From the NCBI GenBank assembly GCA_002477905.1, contig DLLB01000099.1, forward strand, positions 2,360 through 8,969: DNA of 6,610 bases, written 5' to 3'. The notes beneath the pieces are model-generated. The model searched no databases. It worked only from the letters and a program-made list of their open reading frames with translations, and was not told where the DNA came from. Shown in pieces: positions 1 through 4,976 of the stretch (its first letter is position 1; every line of letters begins with the position of its first letter). The stretch comes from Clostridiales bacterium UBA7573. Its GTDB lineage: Bacteria > Bacillota > Clostridia > Oscillospirales > CAG-272. Both the position numbers and the translations under genes were made by a program.

Positions 1-599
1 TACCATCTCTGCTGTTCTTCCGGCAGACCATGTACGGCAGCTTCTTCAATATGGGCAATCGCGTGCTCCACGCATCCGGCAAAGGTGTGCATCGGCACGG
101 TTTTGGTGTTCGTTGCCGCAGTGATTGCCGCTTCCGCAGCTTCTTTGATGCCGGTCCCTTTCAGAGCGGAAATTTCCACTACTTTGCATCCAAGCTGGCG
201 CGAAAGCTCCGGAATGTTGATCCAGTCGCCGCTCTTTTTCACGACGTCGATCATGTTGATGGCAACAACCATCGGAATACCGAGCTCGGTCAGCTGTGTT
301 GTTAAGTACAGGTTCCGTTCCAGGTTCGTACCGTCGATAATGTTAAGGATCGCATCCGGGCGCTCTCCAATCAGGTAGTTTCTTGCCACCACTTCTTCCA
401 ATGTATACGGGGACAAAGAATAAATACCCGGCAGGTCCGTGATGATAACATCACTGTGTCCTTTCAGTTTTCCCTCTTTTTTCTCCACTGTTACGCCCGG
501 CCAGTTACCAACAAACTGATTGGAACCGGTCAATGCGTTAAACAAAGTCGTTTTGCCGGCATTCGGGTTTCCGGCAAGTGCAATTCTGATGTTGTTCAT
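1..599 (-). CDS. feoB: Ferrous iron transport protein B, N-terminal GTPase part (partial, runs off left edge)
   Basis: FeoB is the inner-membrane ferrous iron transporter, whose cytosolic N-terminal G domain binds GTP and controls transport. The 199 complete codons in the window cover this G domain and the start of the following helical region; the membrane part lies outside. The G motifs are plain: G1 GNPNAGKT at residues 10-17, the G2 threonine in VTVEKK near residue 37, G3 DLPG at 55-58, G4 NMID at 115-118 and G5 SAL at 144-146. The ATG at 597-599 is preceded by AAAGGA (605-610) at a normal distance, which fixes the start. It is the third gene of the feo operon, 75 bases after feoA copy 2. 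A possible metal-repressor palindrome lies at 620-633, just upstream of the ribosome binding site. The G-domain assignment is very secure. Confidence 0.97.
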   Translation of the reverse strand, partial: MNNIRIALAGNPNAGKTTLFNALTGSNQFVGNWPGVTVEKKEGKLKGHSDVIITDLPGIYSLSPYTLEEVVARNYLIGERPDAILNIIDGTNLERNLYLTTQLTELGIPMVVAINMIDVVKKSGDWINIPELSRQLGCKVVEISALKGTGIKEAAEAAITAATNTKTVPMHTFAGCVEHAIAHIEEAAVHGLPEEQQRW

Positions 600-619
600 A
601 AGAATCCTTTCTGCTTTGA

Positions 620-633
620 TTAGCATAAGCTAA
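620..633. promoter_or_regulatory. Metal-repressor operator candidate 1, between feoA copy 2 and feoB
   Basis: Perfect palindrome TTAGC-ATAA-GCTAA. It matches two copies upstream of the first feoA and lies about 20 bases before the feoB start codon. The half-sites resemble the TTAG...CTAA of DtxR/IdeR operators. No good promoter could be seen next to it, so it may act as a roadblock or serve a weak internal promoter. The repressor identity is inferred. Confidence 0.55.
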
Positions 634-650
634 CTGAATTGCTTGTTTTT

Positions 651-666
651 ACGGGGTTTCCCCCGT
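651..666 (-). other. GAAA-tetraloop hairpin in the feoA-feoB intergenic mRNA
   Basis: Read on the minus strand, the sequence is ACGGGG-GAAA-CCCCGT: a six-pair stem, four of the pairs G-C in a row, closed by a GNRA tetraloop. It begins eight bases after the stop codon of feoA copy 2. No run of U follows it in the transcript, so it is not a standard intrinsic terminator. A role as an mRNA stability or processing element is possible but unproven. Confidence 0.6.
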
Positions 667-674
667 GATGTGCC

Positions 675-896
675 TTATTCCACTTCGATCATTTCTGCAT
701 CCGCTTTCCGCAGAGACAGCTCATATCCGCGCACCGTCAGTTCCACAGGATCACCAAGCGGTGCCACTTTGCGGACATAGATCTCGGTGCCTTTGGTCAG
801 CCCCATATCCATAATCCGTCGTTTGACTGCGCCTTCGCCATGGAGTTTGACGACTTTCACCGTTTCCCCAATCGCGACTTCCTTCAGTGTTTTCAT
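675..896 (-). CDS. feoA: FeoA family ferrous iron transport protein (copy 2, adjacent to feoB)
   Basis: A 73-residue protein of the FeoA family: small SH3-like cytosolic proteins that work with FeoB in ferrous iron uptake, probably by touching its cytosolic side. Typical features are the N-terminal IGE segment (residues 9-11), the VKRRIMDMGLTKGTEI region (24-39), where FeoA proteins carry a helix followed by a G-L-x-x-G turn, and the late RGYELSLRK strand pair. The length is normal for the family. The start is supported by AAAGGAG at 904-910, seven bases before the ATG. It lies 36 bases after the other feoA and 75 bases before feoB, so the three are almost certainly one operon. It is closer than copy 1 to classical FeoA in its C-terminal half. 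Confidence 0.93.
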   Translation of the reverse strand: MKTLKEVAIGETVKVVKLHGEGAVKRRIMDMGLTKGTEIYVRKVAPLGDPVELTVRGYELSLRKADAEMIEVE

Positions 897-932
897 ATAT
901 GTACTCCTTTCCAGATAATACGTAGATAAAAC

Positions 933-1145
933 TCAGACCATGATCTTTTGCGCCATTTCCCGGCTGATAGCAACGCGCGCTTCTTTGACGTTCACAATCA
1001 GATTGCCGTTCATGGCATTCACCACACGCACTGTTCCACCGACCACAAAGCCGAGGTTTTCAAGATGTTTTTTTACTTCCGGACTGCCGCCGATCTTTTT
1101 GATGACCAGTTCTTCTCCGATGTCAGCCACCATAAGCGGTAACAT
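933..1145 (-). CDS. feoA: FeoA family protein (copy 1, first gene of the operon)
   Basis: A second FeoA-domain protein of 70 residues, clearly diverged from the downstream copy. The two share the pattern IGE...V.K..G...VK....(L/M)G...G but differ over the rest. The reading frame stays open further upstream to an ATG at 1187. The start at 1145 is preferred because GAAAGGG (1154-1160) lies eight bases before it, while the 1187 ATG has no ribosome binding site and overlaps an operator palindrome. The protein then begins MLPLMVADIGEE. Two feoA genes before one feoB are common in Clostridia; the usual explanation is two FeoA subunits with different contacts to FeoB, but their division of labour is not evident here. 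The gene is read from the strong promoter at 1243-1271. Confidence 0.9.
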   Translation of the reverse strand: MLPLMVADIGEELVIKKIGGSPEVKKHLENLGFVVGGTVRVVNAMNGNLIVNVKEARVAISREMAQKIMV

Positions 1146-1187
1146 ATCATGATCCCTTTCTTTCGTGTTTGAATTTCCATTTTGCAA

Positions 1188-1201
1188 TTAGCAAATGCTA
1201 A
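1188..1201. promoter_or_regulatory. Metal-repressor operator candidate 2, in the feo leader
   Basis: Perfect palindrome TTAGC-AAAT-GCTAA in the 5' untranslated region of the first feoA. Its left end is 33 bases from that of candidate 3, about three helical turns, so bound repressors would lie on the same face of the DNA. Confidence 0.6.
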
Positions 1202-1219
1202 CCGCAGGTATAAACATTA

Positions 1220-1235
1220 GTTAGCTTTCGCTAAC
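1220..1235. promoter_or_regulatory. Metal-repressor operator candidate 3, at the feo transcription start
   Basis: Sixteen-base perfect palindrome GTTAGC-TTTC-GCTAAC. It sits immediately downstream of the expected transcription start (about 1236) of the promoter at 1243-1271, a classic place for a repressor to block initiation. The half-sites resemble those of DtxR/IdeR-family iron regulators; the exact family member cannot be decided from this window. Confidence 0.7.
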
Positions 1236-1242
1236 CGTGCTT

Positions 1243-1271
1243 ATTATAACGCGAACCTTTCGTTTTGTCAA
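1243..1271 (-). promoter_or_regulatory. Consensus sigma-A promoter of the feo operon
   Basis: On the minus strand a perfect -35 TTGACA (1266-1271) and a perfect -10 TATAAT (1243-1248) are separated by exactly 17 bases. Transcription should start near 1236, giving a leader of about 90 bases with two operator palindromes. Such a strong core promoter makes sense only if it is tightly repressed when iron is plentiful. Confidence 0.88.
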
Positions 1272-1333
1272 CCCCTTTTTTTATGTTTTTTGAAGTTCGG
1301 CGTTTTCGACAGAAATCGCAAAAAATCCGAGGA

Positions 1334-1349
1334 GTTAGCATATGCAAAC
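1334..1349. promoter_or_regulatory. Metal-repressor operator candidate 4 (imperfect), upstream of the feo promoter
   Basis: GTTAGC-ATAT-GCAAAC is the same 16-base palindrome with one mismatch (A for T in the right half-site). It lies about 60-80 bases upstream of the -35 box. No gene or clear promoter on the other strand explains it, so it may be an auxiliary site or chance. The surrounding stretch 1272-1391 contains nothing else I can identify. Confidence 0.4.
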
Positions 1350-1391
1350 TGCATAAAATGTGTTCCGCAGTTTTCAAAATAAACCTAGGTC

Positions 1392-1438
1392 AAAAATAGA
1401 TATCGCCGCTTGATTTTTTTGAAAATCAAGCGGCGATA
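1392..1438 (-). terminator. Intrinsic terminator of the glyQS transcript
   Basis: Two perfect 17-base inverted arms (1401-1417 and 1422-1438) with a four-base loop. On the minus strand the stem is followed by TCTA and then five T residues (1392-1396). It lies 33 bases after the stop codon of the 55-residue membrane protein. The plus strand has no T run after the stem, so the signal points one way, separating the glyQS unit from the feo operon. Confidence 0.7.
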
Positions 1439-1471
1439 GATACAAAATGCATTCAGCAAACCGGAGTTTCC

Positions 1472-1639
1472 TTATTCTTCACGGTTGTCCACCGCGTAAA
1501 CTATGCAAGCAATTCCCGCAATCATGGAAAACAGGATAGCTCCGCTCAATCCATCTTGCAATGCTGATCCAACGAAGAAACCTGCAACTCCAGCCACTAC
1601 CATTACAATCGCGGATACGACGGTTCTAAATTTTCTCAC
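1472..1639 (-). CDS. Small two-helix membrane protein of unknown function (55 residues, GTG start)
   Basis: I do not recognise this protein. The reading frame starts with GTG (1637-1639) and has a textbook GGAGG (1649-1653) nine bases upstream; it ends with TAA at 1472-1474. The product begins with a basic tip (RKFR), then a hydrophobic helix at about residues 7-27 rich in V, A and G, a short loop with SALQDG, a second hydrophobic helix at about 33-50, and an acidic tail DNREE. This predicts a hairpin membrane protein with both ends on the same side, probably the cytosol by the positive-inside rule. It starts 38 bases after the glyQS stop and precedes the shared terminator, so it is probably co-transcribed with glyQS. 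No functional link to translation is evident. Confidence 0.8.
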   Translation of the reverse strand: MRKFRTVVSAIVMVVAGVAGFFVGSALQDGLSGAILFSMIAGIACIVYAVDNREE

Positions 1640-1677
1640 GATCTCTTACCTCCGCCAAATTGTCGCCTTCCAACCAC

Positions 1678-3069
1678 TCAGAACGCGGTTTTCTCTGCAA
1701 GATAAGCCGGCAATTCTTCGATCTTGATCCGTACCTGCGCCATAGAATCGCGCTCCCGCACCGTAACGCATCCGTCGTTTTCCGACTCAAAGTCATAGGT
1801 GATGCAGAACGGCGTACCGATCTCATCCTGCCGACGATAGCGTTTGCCGATAGAACCGGTTTCATCAAAATCCACCATAAACTGCTTGGACAAGGTGGTA
1901 AACACTTCCGTCGCCCGATCGGAAAGCTTTTTCGACAACGGCAGAATGGCAGCTTTGAACGGCGCCAAAGCCGGATGTAACCGCAAAACCGTGCGTACAT
2001 CGCCTTCTCCGACTTCTTCTTCGTCATAAGCGTCGCAAAGGAAAGCGAGCGCGACACGATCGGCACCAAGCGACGGCTCAATCACATACGGAATATATTT
2101 TTCATTGGTGTCGGGATCAAAGTATTCCAGACTTTCCCCGCTGTGATTCTGATGCTGTGTCAGATCGTAATCGGTGCGATCCGCCACGCCCCAAAGTTCG
2201 CCCCATCCGAACGGGAACAAAAATTCAAAGTCCGTCGTTGCTTTGGAATAAAAGCAAAGCTCCTCCGGAGAGTGGTCGCGCAGGCGCAAATGCTCTTTCG
2301 TCATGCCGAGATCATACAAAAACTGTGCGCAATAATCTTTCCAATAATGGAACCATTCCAAATCGGTACCCGGTTTGCAGAAGAATTCCAATTCCATCTG
2401 TTCGAATTCCCGGATCCGGAAAATGAAGTTGCCGGGCGTGATTTCATTGCGGAAGGATTTGCCGATCTGTCCGACGCCAAACGGCAATTTCCGACGGGTA
2501 GTGCGAGCAACATTTTTGAAGTTTACAAAGATACCCTGTGCGGTTTCCGGACGCAGATAAAGCTCAGAAGTGGAATCCTCCGTCACGCCCTGATAGGTTT
2601 TGAACATCAGATTGAACTTCCGGATGTCCGTAAAGTCCGCCTTACCGCAGTTCGGGCAGGTGATTCCCTGCTCTTTAATGTACGCCGCCATCTGTTCGTT
2701 TGTCCAGCCGTTCGGATCGACATTCAATCCGTTTTTTGCAATGTAATCTTCAATCAGCTTGTCCGCGCGGTGCCGCGTTTTGCAGCTCTTGCAATCCATC
2801 AGCGGATCGGAAAAGCCGCCGACGTGTCCGGACGCCACCCATGTTTCGGGGTTCATGATGATGGCGGAATCCAGTCCCACGTTATACGGGCATTCCTGCA
2901 CGAATTTTTTCCACCATGCACGCTTGACATTGTTTTTGAATTCGACGCCGAGCGGTCCGTAGTCCCAACTGTTGGCAAGTCCGCCGTAGATTTCGGAGCC
3001 GGGGTATACGAAGCCTCTGTTTTTACAGAGAGAGACAATCTTGTCCATGGTTTTATCTGCGTGATTCAT
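1678..3069 (-). CDS. glyQS: Glycyl-tRNA synthetase, single-chain alpha-2 type
   Basis: Class II aminoacyl-tRNA synthetase that attaches glycine to tRNA-Gly in the cytosol. At 463 residues it has the length of the bacterial homodimeric form, not the separate GlyQ/GlyS alpha-beta form. The N-terminus DKIVSLCKNRGFVYPGSEIY is characteristic. Cysteine pairs C93/C96 and C138/C141 are placed as a zinc site in the insertion region. Motif 2 appears as FRNE (206-209) followed by REFEQME (220-226), and motif 3 as EPSLGADR (331-338). The anticodon-binding domain follows from about residue 365. The start is supported by GGAGG (3077-3081) seven bases before the ATG. It has its own promoter at 3120-3148, divergent from the tRNA-Arg gene. 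No frameshift or missing key residue was seen. Confidence 0.97.
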   Translation of the reverse strand: MNHADKTMDKIVSLCKNRGFVYPGSEIYGGLANSWDYGPLGVEFKNNVKRAWWKKFVQECPYNVGLDSAIIMNPETWVASGHVGGFSDPLMDCKSCKTRHRADKLIEDYIAKNGLNVDPNGWTNEQMAAYIKEQGITCPNCGKADFTDIRKFNLMFKTYQGVTEDSTSELYLRPETAQGIFVNFKNVARTTRRKLPFGVGQIGKSFRNEITPGNFIFRIREFEQMELEFFCKPGTDLEWFHYWKDYCAQFLYDLGMTKEHLRLRDHSPEELCFYSKATTDFEFLFPFGWGELWGVADRTDYDLTQHQNHSGESLEYFDPDTNEKYIPYVIEPSLGADRVALAFLCDAYDEEEVGEGDVRTVLRLHPALAPFKAAILPLSKKLSDRATEVFTTLSKQFMVDFDETGSIGKRYRRQDEIGTPFCITYDFESENDGCVTVRERDSMAQVRIKIEELPAYLAEKTAF

Positions 3070-3084
3070 AGATGTACCTCCATC

Positions 3085-3099
3085 CGGCGTGACACGCCG
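3085..3099 (-). promoter_or_regulatory. Hairpin in the short glyQS leader, just before the ribosome binding site
   Basis: Six-pair GC-rich stem (CGGCGT/ACGCCG) with a three-base loop, ending three bases before the GGAGG of glyQS. In the minus-strand transcript it follows an A-rich start (about 3113). It could influence translation initiation or protect the 5' end. On the plus strand the stem is followed by TTTTTCTTTTT (3100-3110), the look of an intrinsic terminator, but no plus-strand gene ends here. That face could only stop stray antisense transcripts. Confidence 0.5.
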
Positions 3100-3119
3100 T
3101 TTTTCTTTTTATCCTTTTT

Positions 3120-3148
3120 ATTATATTCTATTTTCCGCAGAATTGCAA
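3120..3148 (-). promoter_or_regulatory. Promoter of glyQS
   Basis: Minus strand: -35 TTGCAA (3143-3148), 17-base spacer, -10 TATAAT (3120-3125). The start is expected near 3113, leaving a leader of only about 44 bases before the glyQS ATG. Confidence 0.8.
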
Positions 3149-3166
3149 TAGTTTTTGAAAAAATAC

Positions 3167-3195
3167 TTGCAAAAGAGGAAAAGATATGCTATACT
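3167..3195 (+). promoter_or_regulatory. Promoter of tRNA-Arg(CCT)
   Basis: Plus strand: -35 TTGCAA (3167-3172), 17-base spacer, -10 TATACT (3190-3195). The expected start near 3202 lies about 11 bases before the mature tRNA, as usual for single tRNA genes. It is back to back with the glyQS promoter; their -35 boxes have the same sequence and are 18 bases apart. Confidence 0.8.
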
Positions 3196-3212
3196 GATTG
3201 TCGCAAAAGTTT

Positions 3213-3288
<76 letters not shown>

Positions 3289-3289
<1 letters not shown>

Positions 3290-3340
3290 AAAGAGCCGCC
3301 GCAGGGGAGGAATGTCCGCCGCGACAGCTCTTTTTGTTTT
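3289..3340 (+). terminator. Terminator of the tRNA-Arg transcript
   Basis: Arms AAAAGAGC (3289-3296) and GCTCTTTT (3327-3334) pair perfectly, with the T run continuing as TTTTTGTTTT to 3340. Inside the 30-base loop, CGC (3300-3302) and GCG (3321-3323) can extend the stem past two C-A mismatches. It lies directly after the encoded CCA end, as expected for a single tRNA gene. Confidence 0.75.
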
Positions 3341-3378
3341 CCAATCAAATGCGGGATGTTGGGACCTCCCATGTCAGG

Positions 3379-3402
3379 AAAAACAATAGGAAAATTGTTT
3401 TT
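3379..3402 (-). terminator. AT-rich hairpin terminator after the zinc-ribbon gene
   Basis: Nine-base arms AAAAACAAT (3379-3387) and ATTGTTTTT (3394-3402) around a six-base loop. On the minus strand it ends in five T residues, 44 bases after the stop codon of the zinc-ribbon gene. It is palindromic with T runs on both strands, so it may work both ways between two converging transcripts. The stem is weak, hence moderate confidence. Confidence 0.5.
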
Positions 3403-3446
3403 GTGGGTTTCGTAAAAGTGAGTGCATTCAAAAAATATCACCCTGT

Positions 3447-4976
3447 TTAACTTGCATGCTCCTGGTCACAATATGGGCAAATACACTCACCTTCGGATGT
3501 CATATTGGTGATATTTCTGTAACAAAAAAGTTCCGAATAGAAATCTGGCGTGATATTCAAATGCATCTTTTGCAGGTCGTCTTTTTGAGATGGGGAATAA
3601 TCTTTAATTTTTGTTGCGTAATAAATGCGCCCATTTGTTGGACATTGCTTTTTCTCAATCAAAGTATTGCATTCATAGCACACATATATTTCCGTTTCTT
3701 CTCGTCTTTCTCGCTCCATTTTTCCTCCACAAAATGGGCATATATCGTGACTGTCATCAGAATAGATCATACTACGCAAAAGAATTTGCTGAATTCTACG
3801 AAATGAATCCAACTCCGTTCGACTAACAAATATTGTGTGTTTGTTTGAAATCAATGGAGAAAAATAGAGAATTTCATCATAATCTCTCTGAATATCATTT
3901 TCATCAGTCGACATGGTCACTGACGGAATTATCATAATCCGATATTCCTTTGATTTGTTCAATGTGAGCAAAAAGCCATCTTTCATATCCAAAAGATGTA
4001 GTTTCCATCCGTTTTGCTCAAGTTCAATATCTAAATCTGAAAAATTGATAAAGGAGTCCTTTGACGCTGAAAAGCCAAAATTCTGCGCAGAAAAAAGCAA
4101 TATAATTTTGCAATAATTGTAGTATTCTTCAAATATTCCACGAATTGCATCCTCGCTGACATCGGATTGCTTTGGCTCAATTCTCCTCATAAATCTGAGT
4201 AATTCAAACATCGTCCTATAGTCTTTATGCATGGAGAGAATATTTGTAGTGTGAAATCTCAGATTTTTATATTTTCTCTTATTGGCTGCATAAACTCTAT
4301 AATTCAGATATGCTTGTAGTACATGATAAAGCCGATTCATTTTGCCGTAAATATTTCTTGCTTCTTTATAGTAAACGCTAAAATCCCGCATATATTCAAT
4401 ACGCAATATTCCAAGAGCAAATAAATAGTTCCGGTGATTGACTTTATCCAGCATATTGTATTTTACTGTTTCACCCGTATACATGGAATATTTGAGTGAG
4501 CGCATATTTGATGATAAATATGCAAGGATTAAATCCACTGTATAAGCAAATACAATGTTCTCATATATGGAGTAATTGTCAAGATATTTTGTCGTCAACA
4601 GTTTTTGGGGTACCACAGTAGAGTTCTCGATGTTTTTCCACAATTCGCTATGCAAGGAAAGATGCAAAAGGGATCTGTTGTTGATTTTATCCACTGCCTC
4701 AATTGGTAAAACATCATCAAGTTCATCCAGTTGAATGACGGGCTTTTGAAAAATTCTAATGATGGAAGGCAACGCAGTTGCAATTTTTGAGAGATGCTTT
4801 GCCAAAATTTCAAGATCAAGATCCCCACTCGTGCGAAAAATTGCGTAATCTGAAGTTAAAAAGGAAATAAAGCTATCAAAAGATAATTTGTTGTGGCTTT
4901 TCACAATATCTGCGGTGCCGTCATAATCACGCATAATATTCCCGATTGAGTCACCCATGTATGATAGATTATTCAT
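3447..4976 (-). CDS. Zinc-ribbon protein of unknown function, partner of the McrB-like NTPase
   Basis: A 509-residue protein that I cannot assign firmly. The N-terminal half is mostly helical. The stretch at about 128-150, with NYSIYENIVFAYTVDLI, recalls the ENRFVK-type helix of DUF2357 proteins, which pair with McrB-like ATPases; this is a weak visual likeness. The middle (about 310-355) looks like beta strands and ends in YRIMIIPS. The C-terminus has a good zinc ribbon, CPFC (C413/C416) and CYEC (C433/C436), then a second cluster CICPYC with C498, C500, C503 and H507 near the end. No convincing PD-(D/E)xK nuclease site is visible; D330-M-K332 is the only D-x-K candidate. The ATG at 4976 overlaps the stop of the NTPase gene by eight bases (ATGAATAA) and has AGGA (4985-4988) at a good distance. 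A GTG at 4991 is in frame but less likely as the start. Low GC, unlike the housekeeping genes to the left. Confidence 0.85.
   Translation of the reverse strand: MNNLSYMGDSIGNIMRDYDGTADIVKSHNKLSFDSFISFLTSDYAIFRTSGDLDLEILAKHLSKIATALPSIIRIFQKPVIQLDELDDVLPIEAVDKINNRSLLHLSLHSELWKNIENSTVVPQKLLTTKYLDNYSIYENIVFAYTVDLILAYLSSNMRSLKYSMYTGETVKYNMLDKVNHRNYLFALGILRIEYMRDFSVYYKEARNIYGKMNRLYHVLQAYLNYRVYAANKRKYKNLRFHTTNILSMHKDYRTMFELLRFMRRIEPKQSDVSEDAIRGIFEEYYNYCKIILLFSAQNFGFSASKDSFINFSDLDIELEQNGWKLHLLDMKDGFLLTLNKSKEYRIMIIPSVTMSTDENDIQRDYDEILYFSPLISNKHTIFVSRTELDSFRRIQQILLRSMIYSDDSHDICPFCGGKMERERREETEIYVCYECNTLIEKKQCPTNGRIYYATKIKDYSPSQKDDLQKMHLNITPDFYSELFCYRNITNMTSEGECICPYCDQEHAS

Noticed and set aside
1146..1187. 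Longer first feoA starting at the ATG at 1187
   Set aside because: The added 14 residues (MQNGNSNTKERDHD) are not FeoA-like, there is no ribosome binding site, and the ATG abuts the operator palindrome. GAAAGGG at 1154-1160 supports the start at 1145.
3085..3110. Intrinsic terminator on the plus strand
   Set aside because: The hairpin plus T run looks right, but no plus-strand gene precedes it. It is more sensibly read as a leader hairpin of glyQS in the other direction.
3379..3446. Attachment-site copy of the tRNA 3' end near the zinc-ribbon gene
   Set aside because: I looked for the T-arm and acceptor sequence of tRNA-Arg again in the AT-rich part and found no second copy within the window.
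4372..4440. Tandem or CRISPR-like repeats in the AT-rich region
   Set aside because: Short AT-rich words recur by composition, but no regularly spaced repeat unit was found anywhere in the window.
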